Source: Muribaculaceae bacterium (lineage in GTDB: Bacteria > Bacteroidota > Bacteroidia > Bacteroidales > Muribaculaceae). Taken from it: a DNA stretch of 32,192 bases. The notes below the pieces were generated by a model that did not search any database, was not told the origin of the DNA, and saw only the letters and a list, made by a program, of their open reading frames with translations. Where the stretch lies: NCBI GenBank assembly GCA_017391675.1, contig JAFOXR010000050.1, positions 1-32,192 on the forward strand, written 5' to 3'. Positions 8,009 through 17,690 of the stretch are shown here, one piece after another (the first letter of the stretch is position 1; each line of letters starts with the position of its first letter). The position numbers and the translations under genes were made by a program.

Positions 8009-8016
8009 CAAATGTA
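8009..8016 (-). promoter_or_regulatory. TANNTTTG -7 element for the export lipoprotein
   Basis: The minus strand reads TACATTTG, 24 bases before the ATG at 7984. It overlaps the in-frame TTG at 8011, which rules out the longer reading. Confidence 0.55.
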
Positions 8017-8070
8017 CGATATTTCGGCGACTAAATCATCATTATTAGATAATAATTTGATTTTTGTACT

Positions 8071-8078
8071 TACTTTTG
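8071..8078 (+). promoter_or_regulatory. TANNTTTG -7 element for the glycosylase-like gene
   Basis: TACTTTTG, 18 bases before the ATG at 8097. The in-frame TTG at 8064 lies upstream of this element and so outside the expected transcript. Confidence 0.55.
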
Positions 8079-8096
8079 CATATAAATAATCATATA

Positions 8097-8699
8097 ATGA
8101 ACGAAATAAAGACTGAAACCCACCCTTTCGAACCATTCATTCCGAAGAATGCCAGAATTTTAATCCTTGGGACTTTCCCTCCCAAAGAAGAACGATGGTC
8201 AATGAAGTTCTTTTACCCCAATAAGATCAACGACATGTGGCGTATAATGGGAATTATCTTCTATAATGACAAGGTGTGTTTTTGGGATGAAACTCACAAG
8301 AAATTCATTCTTGATAAAATCAAAGGATTCCTTACTGAACAAGGGATTGCTTTATATGACACAGGATATAAAGTAAAAAGGCTTAAAGACAATGCTTCCG
8401 ATAAATTTCTTGAAATAGTATCTCCATCGGATATTAAAGGTATATTAACCGACAACGCGACAATTACGGCTATTATTACAGCCGGTGAGAAAGCAACAGA
8501 GACGCTGGCATCAATGTTCGGCACTTCAATTCCTAGCATTGGTGATTGTGTGAAAATTAAATTCAACAATCGAATAATCTCACATTACAGAGCGCCGTCA
8601 TCATCAAGAGCATACCCTTTATCAATAGAGAAAAAAGCAGAAGCATATGCTTCAATTTTTATAGATGCCGGTTATGATTTATCCAAAAAGAATACTTAA
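8097..8699 (+). CDS. uracil-DNA glycosylase superfamily protein
   Basis: A 200-residue protein of the uracil/hypoxanthine-DNA glycosylase fold, likely a base-excision repair enzyme removing deaminated bases. Motif 1 is LILGTFPP (residues 22-29), where family members have LxLGxxPG. The next conserved block is FFYPNKINDMW (38-48), close to the YYxNPxNxFW block of family 6 (hypoxanthine) glycosylases. A C-terminal SHYRAPSSSRAYP (162-174) stands where motif 2 is expected. The usual catalytic Asn or Asp of motif 1 is not obvious, so base specificity and even activity are open. The ATG at 8097 is chosen because the earlier TTG precedes the promoter. Confidence 0.72.
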   Translation: MNEIKTETHPFEPFIPKNARILILGTFPPKEERWSMKFFYPNKINDMWRIMGIIFYNDKVCFWDETHKKFILDKIKGFLTEQGIALYDTGYKVKRLKDNASDKFLEIVSPSDIKGILTDNATITAIITAGEKATETLASMFGTSIPSIGDCVKIKFNNRIISHYRAPSSSRAYPLSIEKKAEAYASIFIDAGYDLSKKNT

Positions 8700-8704
8700 T
8701 TTTG
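8697..8704 (+). promoter_or_regulatory. TANNTTTG -7 element for dedA-rpe
   Basis: TAATTTTG overlaps the stop codon of the glycosylase-like gene and would start a transcript with a leader of about 65 bases before dedA. The leader contains a short hairpin at 8736-8757. Confidence 0.45.
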
Positions 8705-8735
8705 CAAAAACAAACAAATAACACATTTATCATTT

Positions 8736-8757
8736 AGGGCGCATACGAAATAGCCCT
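8736..8757 (+). other. small hairpin in the dedA leader
   Basis: AGGGC (8736-8740) pairs with GCCCT (8753-8757) around a 12-base loop. It could be a weak terminator for the gene before it or a leader structure for dedA. The T run after it is poor. Confidence 0.3.
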
Positions 8758-8776
8758 TCATTAGTAAATTAGAACT

Positions 8777-9415
8777 ATGGCACTACAAATTTATCAATGG
8801 TTTCAAGCTCATCTTAATTATTGGACAATAACATTATTAATGACAATTGAAAGTTCTTTCATTCCCTTTCCTTCAGAAATAGTAGTACCTCCAGCAGCAT
8901 ATTTTGCTATGCAGGAAGGCAGTAACCTTAATATCTATTTGGTTGTACTATTTGCTACCATTGGTGCTTTATTTGGAGCAATGATTAACTATTATCTGGC
9001 TCTTTGGGTTGGTAGACCTATTATATACAAATTTGCGAACAGCCGATTGGGACACATGTGCTTGATTGATGCCAATAAAGTCGAAACAGCTGAAAAGTAT
9101 TTTGACAAACATGGTGCAATCTCAACTTTCTTGGGACGACTCATTCCAGCTGTAAGACAATTAATATCTATACCTGCAGGTCTTTCACGCATGAACTTTT
9201 CCACATTTGCCCTATTCACATCTTTAGGAGCAGGGATCTGGAACATTGTACTTGCAACACTAGGTTATCTTCTTAGTTTAACTGTACCACAAGACCAGCT
9301 ACTAGAAAAAATTGAATATTACAACGGATATCTTTCAATAGCGGGTTATATTCTACTTGCATTCATTGTTCTATTCATTCTTTATAAAGGATTCTGCAAC
9401 AAATCTTCTAAATAA
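8777..9415 (+). CDS. DedA family inner-membrane protein
   Basis: A 212-residue polytopic protein of the DedA/VTT (SNARE-associated) family. Members act as phospholipid flippases or scramblases and help keep the proton motive force; some are undecaprenyl-phosphate carriers. Diagnostic features are the N-terminal reentrant segment with ESSFIPFPSEIV and the second signature FLGRLIPAVRQLISIPAG, with its conserved arginines and glycine. About four or five hydrophobic helices are seen. Which lipid it moves cannot be told from sequence. The stop lies 10 bases before rpe, so the two are co-transcribed. Confidence 0.92.
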   Translation: MALQIYQWFQAHLNYWTITLLMTIESSFIPFPSEIVVPPAAYFAMQEGSNLNIYLVVLFATIGALFGAMINYYLALWVGRPIIYKFANSRLGHMCLIDANKVETAEKYFDKHGAISTFLGRLIPAVRQLISIPAGLSRMNFSTFALFTSLGAGIWNIVLATLGYLLSLTVPQDQLLEKIEYYNGYLSIAGYILLAFIVLFILYKGFCNKSSK

Positions 9416-9425
9416 ACATATTATC

Positions 9426-10070
9426 ATGATAGTATCACCTTCTCTTCTTTCAGCCGATTTCGGCAATCTCAACAGAGACCTTGAAATGATTAACAACAGT
9501 GAAGCACAAATGCTTCATATTGATATCATGGACGGTGTATTTGTTCCTAACATATCTTTTGGATTCCCAGTGTTGGAGTATGTGAAAAAGACATGCAAAA
9601 AGCCTCTTGATGTTCATCTGATGATCGTCGAGCCACAAAAGTTCATCAAGGAAGTAAAAGACTGTGGTGCTGAAATCATGAATGTTCACTACGAAACATG
9701 CACGCACTTGCACCGAGTAATACAGCAAATCAAAGCTGCCGGCATGAAAGCAGGAGTGACACTTAACCCAGCTACACCAGTATGTGTCCTACGCGACATC
9801 ATATGCGAATTGGACTTAGTACTTCTAATGTCTGTCAACCCAGGGTTTGGAGGACAAAAATTCATACCTCATACTCTAAACAAAGTGCGTGAATTGCGTA
9901 CTCTAATCAAAGAAACAGGTTCGAATGCTCTTATCGAAGTTGACGGAGGTGTAAATGACAAAACTGGGGCTGAGCTACGGGACGCAGGTGCAGATATTCT
10001 TGTAGCAGGCAACTATGTATTTAAAGCCGAAAACCCTCTAGAAGCAATCCAATCACTTTACATACTATAA
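9426..10070 (+). CDS. rpe: ribulose-phosphate 3-epimerase
   Basis: A 214-residue TIM-barrel enzyme that interconverts D-ribulose 5-phosphate and D-xylulose 5-phosphate in the pentose phosphate pathway. Seen motifs are SPSLLSADFGNL at the N-terminus, DIMDGVFVPN with the catalytic Asp and metal-binding residues, MSVNPGFGGQKF (phosphate and metal loop), and EVDGGVN with the second catalytic Asp. The reading frame is open 23 codons further upstream, into dedA, but the ATG at 9426 gives the standard N-terminus and length. A bidirectional terminator follows. Confidence 0.97.
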   Translation: MIVSPSLLSADFGNLNRDLEMINNSEAQMLHIDIMDGVFVPNISFGFPVLEYVKKTCKKPLDVHLMIVEPQKFIKEVKDCGAEIMNVHYETCTHLHRVIQQIKAAGMKAGVTLNPATPVCVLRDIICELDLVLLMSVNPGFGGQKFIPHTLNKVRELRTLIKETGSNALIEVDGGVNDKTGAELRDAGADILVAGNYVFKAENPLEAIQSLYIL

Positions 10071-10090
10071 GATAATTCTTATATACAACA

Positions 10091-10129
10091 AAAAACCGAG
10101 CTATGTCACACATGACTTGCTCGGTTTTT
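10091..10129. terminator. bidirectional intrinsic terminator
   Basis: AAAAACCGAGC (10091-10101) pairs exactly with GCTCGGTTTTT (10119-10129). A second inner stem, GTCA with TGAC, lies inside the loop. A T-rich run follows on both strands. It separates the convergent rpe and MBL-fold genes. Confidence 0.88.
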
Positions 10130-10162
10130 CTTTATTTTACAGGTATCTGTAATGCTTGTTTT

Positions 10163-10972
10163 TTATATCTCAATTGTGTCACCACAACTGAGATAACAAA
10201 TACGATTATTCATGTACTGCCTAAGCATTTCATATTGTTCTGTTCCCGTGCAATGCAATGTATAATAGCTACAAGTCTCATGGCTAAGTAAACATTGGGC
10301 AAGTGTCATCAACTGTTCGTTATCATTCGTTTTCATCAAATGAAAGCCTGCTATTACATGTGTTATTTTTCTACTCGATAATTTCTCTGCAGTATGCATT
10401 ATATTTAAGATACCGCAATGAGCACAACCGGCAAAAAGTACAACTCTATCCCCTTCCGTTATTAACACGCTTTGCTCATGCGAGAAATCATCATTCGTCT
10501 TTTTATCAGAACCATATAGCAACGAATTTCCTTCGGGCTGTGGATATATATTTTCACTACAAGTAAACAAAGTCACTCCTTCACTCAAAGCACAAATTCC
10601 ACCACACATCACCAGTCTGTCACAAAAATCGGTTTTCAACGACTCATCTAGCCCTATATATTTGAGACCAAATTCTTTCAATGAATAATGAGGTTCGAAA
10701 GCAAGTTGCTGTATATACACATTTGCTTTATCATTAAGATTCATAAAATAGCGCAAACCTCCGCCATGATCATAATGGCCATGGGATATAATCGCTGAAT
10801 CTACATCTTTTATATCGCAACCAAGCAATTGAGCATTTTTAAGGAACAAATTCCCTTGCCCCATATCAAAAAGTATATTCTTTCCTCTATTGAGAGCAAT
10901 ATAAAGACTTAATCCGTGTTCAGTGCAATAATTATCGCGACTAGTATTTTCTACTAATACAGAAATCTTCAT
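10163..10972 (-). CDS. MBL-fold metallo-hydrolase
   Basis: A 269-residue metallo-beta-lactamase-fold protein. The metal-binding motif is SHGHYDHGGG (His64, His66, Asp68, His69), followed later by GCAHCGILN with a further metal ligand and by VIAGFHLM. This pattern is that of the COG1237 group, related to archaeal enzymes of methanopterin precursor synthesis. In bacteria the substrate is unknown, and a pterin role should not be assumed. It starts just after the terminator of the upstream Dabb gene, so it probably has its own promoter, though no perfect TANNTTTG is seen. Confidence 0.87.
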   Translation of the reverse strand: MKISVLVENTSRDNYCTEHGLSLYIALNRGKNILFDMGQGNLFLKNAQLLGCDIKDVDSAIISHGHYDHGGGLRYFMNLNDKANVYIQQLAFEPHYSLKEFGLKYIGLDESLKTDFCDRLVMCGGICALSEGVTLFTCSENIYPQPEGNSLLYGSDKKTNDDFSHEQSVLITEGDRVVLFAGCAHCGILNIMHTAEKLSSRKITHVIAGFHLMKTNDNEQLMTLAQCLLSHETCSYYTLHCTGTEQYEMLRQYMNNRICYLSCGDTIEI

Positions 10973-10984
10973 TCAACAAAATCT

Positions 10985-11020
10985 AAAAAAAGCGATGCGT
11001 TATTATTACAAACACACCGC
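10985..11020 (-). terminator. intrinsic terminator of the ABC-F/Dabb operon
   Basis: On the minus strand GCGGTGTG pairs with CGCATCGC (8 bp including two G-U pairs; plus coordinates 11013-11020 and 10992-10999) around a 13-base loop. A run of seven T follows at 10985-10991. It stops transcription from the Dabb gene just before the MBL-fold gene. Confidence 0.75.
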
Positions 11021-11049
11021 CTTAATTCTATTACACTAATTTGTGCTCA

Positions 11050-11343
11050 TTAAAATTCATAATCAACACATGCTCTACTATCCTTATGACCAGCTAGCAA
11101 ACCTGCAGCAGCAACATGAGCAGGGTGTTTTGCATACACATCAACATCGGCCATAGTATCTACAACAGCTGTTAGCACTACATCCCATGTTTCGTTTGGA
11201 TTAGAATTAATTCCCACTTCCATGCTGCGTAGCACTTCAATTTGTTCAGGGAGAGCTTCAAGAGCAGCCTTGAATTTCAATGCAACTTCCATGCGTTCTT
11301 CCGCTGTTCCCGTCAACTTAAAACTTACAATATGCTTTACCAT
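11050..11343 (-). CDS. Dabb family (stress-responsive A/B barrel) protein
   Basis: A 97-residue dimeric alpha/beta-barrel domain protein. The start MVKHIVSFKL carries the conserved His-Ile-Val-x-Phe-Lys of the family. The end AKHPAHVAA followed by RACVDYEF matches the conserved C-terminal block. Members are small cytosolic dimers. Some act in stress responses or as cyclases in other organisms, but the bacterial Bacteroidota members have no known function. It follows the ABC-F gene by 7 bases and is certainly in the same transcript. Confidence 0.9.
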   Translation of the reverse strand: MVKHIVSFKLTGTAEERMEVALKFKAALEALPEQIEVLRSMEVGINSNPNETWDVVLTAVVDTMADVDVYAKHPAHVAAAGLLAGHKDSRACVDYEF

Positions 11344-11350
11344 AATAATA

Positions 11351-12973
<1,623 letters not shown>

Positions 12974-12992
12974 TTATATATTTTTCAATATG

Positions 12993-13000
12993 CAAAATTA
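12993..13000 (-). promoter_or_regulatory. TANNTTTG -7 element for the ABC-F/Dabb operon
   Basis: The minus strand reads TAATTTTG, 22 bases before the ATG at 12970. Confidence 0.55.
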
Positions 13001-13109
13001 CTAATTTTTTCATATATATTGTTATATTGCATCATATCATATGAACAGACTCTTTTGATAAAACTTAACATTTTAACAAATACCATGTTAATTTTTTAAA
13101 TATTTCCTA

Positions 13110-13126
13110 TGTTTTTCGGAAAAACA
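13110..13126. other. short palindrome upstream of the OmpP1 gene
   Basis: TGTTTTT (13110-13116) and AAAAACA (13120-13126) flank CGG. It lies about 80 bases upstream of the OmpP1 -7 element, in an AT-rich stretch with no gene. It may be an operator, but AT-rich chance symmetry is possible. Confidence 0.2.
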
Positions 13127-13205
13127 GAACAATGATAAAGCAAAATAAAACAATTAATATCTGTTAATATTTTTAAAATTAATTTTATCATCAAACTATT
13201 ATATC

Positions 13206-13213
13206 TATATTTG
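13206..13213 (+). promoter_or_regulatory. TANNTTTG -7 element for the OmpP1 gene
   Basis: TATATTTG, 27 bases before the ATG at 13241, followed by a short AT-rich leader. Confidence 0.6.
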
Positions 13214-13240
13214 CACCCGAATTTATATAATGTATAATTT

Positions 13241-14638
13241 ATGAATAGAATCTTTTTAACATTATGCGCTGCATTTGTAGCGTTTGCTTCCCATGCTGGA
13301 GGCCTTTTAGCAAACACAAATCAAAATGCTACTTTCCTACGCAATCCTGCACGCGATGCAGCTATTGCAATCGATGGTGTTTATAGCAACCCTGCAGGTA
13401 CCGCATTCCTTCCACAAGGAATCCACCTATCAATAAGCTGGCAAGCTGCTTTCCAAAAGCGTCAAATTACGACAAACAACCCTCTTTATATGCTAAGTGG
13501 TGACGCCGATGGAAGCAAGTACTTTGAAGGGAAAGCTACAGCTCCAGTTATTCCATCACTTCAAGCTGCATATATAATTAATGATAAATGGTCAGTATCT
13601 GCTCAATTTGCAATTGGCGGAGGTGGCGGCAAGTGCAAATTTGAACAAGGTCTTCCTATGTTTGAAGAAATGGTAGGAGGAAAGCTTGCTCAAGCACAAG
13701 TTAATTCATACTCTCTAAATCAAACACTTACAGGAGAACAGTATTTTTATGGTTTCCAAGTAGGTGGAACATATAAAATCCTAGGCAAAGTCTCTGTATT
13801 TGCAGGTGTTCGTGGCGTATTAGCTAACTGTTCGTACACTGGTGCGATTTCAAACATCAAAGCAAATGACATCGATGCAGGAACATACATGAACAATCTT
13901 GCACAACAAGCCAGCATGGCAGCACAACAATATTCTGCATTAGGCATGACTGCAGAAGCTCTTAAATACCAAGAAATAGCTGCATCGGCTATGCAAGGCG
14001 CGTATCTTTTGGGAACAGACCTTAACCTTGACTGCTCACAAAGCGGATTTGGCGTTACTCCTATAATTGGCGTAGATGTAAATCTTGGCAAAGTTAACCT
14101 AGCTGCTAAATACGAATTCCGCACTAAAATCAACCTGGAAAATGAATCCAACAATAGCGCAAATGTTGATGCAATCATGCCAACCTATGCTAATGGTCAA
14201 AAAGTTCGCTCTGACATTCCTGCTCTATTTACTTTAGGTGCACAATATTCAATTATTCCTTCAGTACGAGTGGCTGCTGGTTTTCACTACTACTGGGATA
14301 AAGATGCTAAAGGTACTGCTATTAAAGAAGGAAACAACACTTGGGAAATCACATTTGGTACAGAATGGGATATCAATGACAAGTGGCTTGTGAGCGCAGG
14401 TGTACAACGCACACAATATGGTTTTAAAGACAGCGACATGAGCGACATGAACTTCAATATCAGTTCTACTGCTCTTTGTGTGGGTGGAGCTTACAAATTC
14501 AATGACCGCATGAAACTAAATATTGGTTACATGCACTCATTCTATGAAGACCACAAGCTTACAAGTGCTGCTGGCTCTGCAAATTTATACACTCGTAAGA
14601 ACGATGTACTTGGTGCTAGCTTCGACATTAAGTTCTGA
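13241..14638 (+). CDS. OmpP1/FadL/TodX family outer-membrane protein
   Basis: A 465-residue beta-barrel. A signal peptide (about residues 1-19, ending ASHAGG) precedes the N-terminal plug region with the family motif SNPAGTAFLP. The body shows alternating beta strands, and the C-terminus ends in Phe (ASFDIKF), the outer-membrane assembly signal. The family moves hydrophobic compounds such as long-chain fatty acids across the outer membrane; the exact substrate here is unknown. A long Ala- and Met-rich helical insert at about residues 215-255 is longer than I would expect in a plain barrel loop. It is a single gene with its own promoter and a bidirectional terminator. Confidence 0.9.
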   Translation: MNRIFLTLCAAFVAFASHAGGLLANTNQNATFLRNPARDAAIAIDGVYSNPAGTAFLPQGIHLSISWQAAFQKRQITTNNPLYMLSGDADGSKYFEGKATAPVIPSLQAAYIINDKWSVSAQFAIGGGGGKCKFEQGLPMFEEMVGGKLAQAQVNSYSLNQTLTGEQYFYGFQVGGTYKILGKVSVFAGVRGVLANCSYTGAISNIKANDIDAGTYMNNLAQQASMAAQQYSALGMTAEALKYQEIAASAMQGAYLLGTDLNLDCSQSGFGVTPIIGVDVNLGKVNLAAKYEFRTKINLENESNNSANVDAIMPTYANGQKVRSDIPALFTLGAQYSIIPSVRVAAGFHYYWDKDAKGTAIKEGNNTWEITFGTEWDINDKWLVSAGVQRTQYGFKDSDMSDMNFNISSTALCVGGAYKFNDRMKLNIGYMHSFYEDHKLTSAAGSANLYTRKNDVLGASFDIKF

Positions 14639-14685
14639 TAAACATACAAAATACAACATACTTGAGAGATATTATTCTACTAAGG

Positions 14686-14714
14686 AAAAAGGTTGTCGTG
14701 GTGACAACCTTTTT
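14686..14714. terminator. bidirectional intrinsic terminator
   Basis: AAAAAGGTTGTC (14686-14697) pairs exactly with GACAACCTTTTT (14703-14714) around a 5-base loop, with T tracts on both sides. It separates the convergent OmpP1 gene and efflux operon. Confidence 0.9.
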
Positions 14715-14735
14715 TCATTTCAAAGAAGTATCATG

Positions 14736-15854
14736 TTAAACACGCTTCCTATATGTAATTGCTGCAAGGGAGTTAAATATCACTGCAAATAATCCTAACG
14801 CGGCAAAATTCACCCACAACTCTGCTATTGTTGCTCCTTTCAAATAGATTGACCTAAGAATTTCAACAAAATATCTAGGCGGTAAAATCAAAGTAAATCG
14901 TTGTGCCCATTCAGGCATAGAATCTATTGGAGTAAGCAAACCGCTTAACAGCATAAACACCATAATGAAAAAAAACATCACAAACATAGTTTGCTGCATT
15001 GTTTCTGAGAAATTAGCAATAGTAAGGCTAAATCCTGAGATTGTGAGTATAAACAGAACAGCACCAAAATAAATCGCACCTATTGAGTCAAGCGGAGCTA
15101 AACCATATACTAATCTTGCAACTAGCATAGCTATTGTTAGCACAAAAAGACCTATAATCCAATACGGGACTAACTTTGACAGAGTAAACACAAATCTCGA
15201 CACTGGCGTAACATTTATCTGTTCTATAGTGCCATTCTCCTTTTCTCCTACTATACTCAATGCAGGTAAAAAACCGCATATAAGTATAAACAATATTATC
15301 ATTAACGCAGGAATCATATAATGCCTGTAATTAAGAGTTGGATTATATCTATTCTCCACAGTAATTATATCAGAAACATTAATAGGACCTCTTTCACCAC
15401 GCAGCTCCTTTAGAGAATACATAATTGACTGTATAGCATATTGCATTCCAATGCCTCCTTTTGTTGCATTTACAGCATTTGCCACAATGCTTATACGCTT
15501 TGGAACAGACATCATCATATCCTGCTCAAAATCATTGGGTATCATTATAATCACATCAACATCACCCTTGGTCAGAGATTCCATTGCAAAGTAGTACTCA
15601 GTAGTTTCTTGCTTAAGTGTGAAATAATCAGATGCTTCTATATGCGACATTATACGGCGAGATACACTCGACCTATCCATATCAACAATTGATATATTCA
15701 CATTTTTCACATCCATAGTCATAATGAGTGGCATAAGCAGCATAACTAATATTGGGAATGCCACAATCAATTTAGGTAAAAATGAATTCCTTTTAATCTG
15801 TAAGAACTCTTTCTGAAATAGCACTATAAATGTTCTCATAGTAATATAATTCAT
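14736..15854 (-). CDS. ABC-2 type permease, second of two
   Basis: A 372-residue membrane subunit with one N-terminal helix, a large extracytoplasmic domain (about residues 45-170) and five further helices, the standard ABC-2 (YbhR/YhhJ-like) export layout. The motif VGEKENGTIEQINVTPV, at the cytoplasmic coupling helix, and FFIMVFMLLSGLLTPIDSMPEWAQ, near the C-terminal helices, are typical. Its ATG overlaps the stop of the first permease by 4 bases, so translation is coupled. It is the last gene of the efflux operon and is followed by a shared terminator. Confidence 0.92.
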   Translation of the reverse strand: MNYITMRTFIVLFQKEFLQIKRNSFLPKLIVAFPILVMLLMPLIMTMDVKNVNISIVDMDRSSVSRRIMSHIEASDYFTLKQETTEYYFAMESLTKGDVDVIIMIPNDFEQDMMMSVPKRISIVANAVNATKGGIGMQYAIQSIMYSLKELRGERGPINVSDIITVENRYNPTLNYRHYMIPALMIILFILICGFLPALSIVGEKENGTIEQINVTPVSRFVFTLSKLVPYWIIGLFVLTIAMLVARLVYGLAPLDSIGAIYFGAVLFILTISGFSLTIANFSETMQQTMFVMFFFIMVFMLLSGLLTPIDSMPEWAQRFTLILPPRYFVEILRSIYLKGATIAELWVNFAALGLFAVIFNSLAAITYRKRV

Positions 15855-16945
15855 TCTAGTTTGTCATTAAACTTTTTTAAAGAAACTCCAAGTATTACCA
15901 CAGTCATTCCTAGCAGTATAGCACAGTTCTTCCAAACGGCCACAATGGATTCACCTTGTATCATCATCTTACGGATGGCATCAATATACCAGCGAGCTGG
16001 AACAATATTTGATACCACCTTAAAGAAAACAGGTAGGTTTTCAATAGGGAATAACATACCAGACAACATCAGAATAGGCATCATCATTACCATTGCTGAA
16101 ACTAGAAGCGCAACAATCTGTGTACTAGCAATCGTTGAGACAAGCAGTCCTAACGACAGAGACAATACAAGATATAAAATCGACAACGCAAAAATACCTG
16201 CGACACCACCCTCCATAGGTATTCCTAATAAATACTGGGCCAAAGCCATGATAAGGACAAGCACTATACAAGAAATAAGAAAATACGGAACCATTTTTGC
16301 ACATATTATTTTTACAGGGCGCACAGGAGATACTAGCAGAACTTCCATTGTTCCCATTTCTTTCTCTCGAACGATTGATACTGAAGTCATCATTGCGCAC
16401 ACAAGAATAAAGATAAGTCCCATAATACCAGGAACGAAATTATATGCACTTTTCATCTGTGGATTAAATAGCATTCTTGTATCGAAAAATGACTGTTGAG
16501 AATCATGTTCAAGCAATATATTCTGCAGATATGCCGTAGCCATTCCTGCTGTATTAACATTTGATGCATCTACAACAACTTGTATTATAGGCGGCACTGG
16601 GACACCATTAGCAATCTGGGACAATTTCCGTTCATAATCATCATCAAATACAATGACTGCATTTGCTTTATTAGAACGCAATATTCCGTCTATCTGGTCA
16701 GGATAAACATATCCTATAAAAGTAAAGTATTCATTTTGCGACATGCGTTCCACTGCATCTTTTACACCATCGGTACGATTATTTGCTACTACAGCAATAT
16801 TAATATTATTCACTTCAGTAGATATTGCAAAACCAAACAAAATCATAAGCATAACTGGTATAAGCATAACAACAAGCATTGTACGCTTATCACGCAATAT
16901 ATGCAATGACTCTTTTTTAACAAATGAACCAAAACTACTTTTCAT
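15851..16945 (-). CDS. ABC-2 type permease, first of two
   Basis: A 364-residue paralogue of the following gene with the same layout: N-terminal helix, periplasmic domain, then the coupling motif VREKEMGTMEVLLVSPVRPVK and the LSGMLFPIENLPVFF segment. The frame is open to an ATG at 16996, but that start would overlap the ATPase gene by 50 bases. The ATG at 16945 lies 1 base after the ATPase stop and has a purine-rich GGGGAGGG about 8 bases upstream, an unusually strong ribosome site for this phylum. The two permeases probably form a heterodimer. Confidence 0.9.
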   Translation of the reverse strand: MKSSFGSFVKKESLHILRDKRTMLVVMLIPVMLMILFGFAISTEVNNINIAVVANNRTDGVKDAVERMSQNEYFTFIGYVYPDQIDGILRSNKANAVIVFDDDYERKLSQIANGVPVPPIIQVVVDASNVNTAGMATAYLQNILLEHDSQQSFFDTRMLFNPQMKSAYNFVPGIMGLIFILVCAMMTSVSIVREKEMGTMEVLLVSPVRPVKIICAKMVPYFLISCIVLVLIMALAQYLLGIPMEGGVAGIFALSILYLVLSLSLGLLVSTIASTQIVALLVSAMVMMMPILMLSGMLFPIENLPVFFKVVSNIVPARWYIDAIRKMMIQGESIVAVWKNCAILLGMTVVILGVSLKKFNDKLE

Positions 16946-16946
16946 C

Positions 16947-17690
16947 TTATTGCCCTCCCCTTTTTGCATCTCTTGCCAATATCCGGAACACTTCATCTAT
17001 TGTTTGAACTCCAAACTGTTGTTTCAAACACATGGGAGTGTCGAGAGCCTTTATAACGCCATCAACCATTATCGACACACGCGAACAATACTCTGCCTCG
17101 TCCATATAGTGCGTAGTGACAAATATAGTTGTTCCCTTGTCTGCTGCTTTATAAATCATTTCCCAAAATTGTCTTCTAGTGATTGGATCCACTCCTCCCG
17201 TCGGTTCATCAAGGAAAATTATTTCCGGATCATGTATTGTTGCTATAACAAACGACAACTTCTGTTTCCAACCAAGAGGCAGAGAACCAACAAGAGCATC
17301 TTTTGATGAAGTAAAATTCAACTCATTAAGCAAATCCATACTCCGTTCTTGTGTCTCTTTACTTGACAAACCGTATATTCCTGCAAACAGTCGCATATTT
17401 TCCCACACAGTCAAGTCATTATACAATGAAAACCTTTGACTCATATATCCAATATGCCTTTTTATCCTTTCTCCTTCATTCATTACATCATAGCCTGCAA
17501 CTATACCGCTGCCTGAGGTTGGATAACTCAGCCCGCACAGCATACGCATAGCTGTAGTCTTTCCGGCACCATTAGCGCCAAGAAAACCAAAAATCTCCCC
17601 TTTATAAACATCAAACGACATATTGTTTACCGCAGTAAAATCACCAAATCGTTTAGTTATGTCCTTTATTGATATTACTGTTTCTCTCAT
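16947..17690 (-). CDS. ABC exporter ATPase B, intact H-loop, degenerate signature
   Basis: A 247-residue ATP-binding subunit. Walker A is GANGAGKT (residues 38-45), Walker B ends in FLDEP with Glu162, and the H-loop His194 is in VTTHYMDEA. The ABC signature is SLPLGWKQ (136-143) rather than LSGGQ, a variant also known in the second half of YbhF/RbbA-type fused ATPases. The start overlaps the stop of ATPase A by 4 bases. With ATPase A it likely forms a heterodimer energising the two permeases. The motif differences of the two ATPases complement each other. Confidence 0.93.
   Translation of the reverse strand: MRETVISIKDITKRFGDFTAVNNMSFDVYKGEIFGFLGANGAGKTTAMRMLCGLSYPTSGSGIVAGYDVMNEGERIKRHIGYMSQRFSLYNDLTVWENMRLFAGIYGLSSKETQERSMDLLNELNFTSSKDALVGSLPLGWKQKLSFVIATIHDPEIIFLDEPTGGVDPITRRQFWEMIYKAADKGTTIFVTTHYMDEAEYCSRVSIMVDGVIKALDTPMCLKQQFGVQTIDEVFRILARDAKRGGQ

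Noticed and set aside
9921-9935. GGTTCGAATG string resembling a tRNA T-loop
   Set aside because: It lies inside the rpe coding sequence and no matching acceptor or anticodon stem surrounds it.
10103-10566. Plus-strand frames over the MBL-fold gene
   Set aside because: Antisense to a gene with a complete metal-binding motif; one begins inside the rpe terminator.
16946-16996. 17-residue N-terminal extension of the first ABC permease
   Set aside because: It would overlap the ATPase gene by 50 bases; the ATG at 16945 has a good ribosome site and the usual operon spacing.
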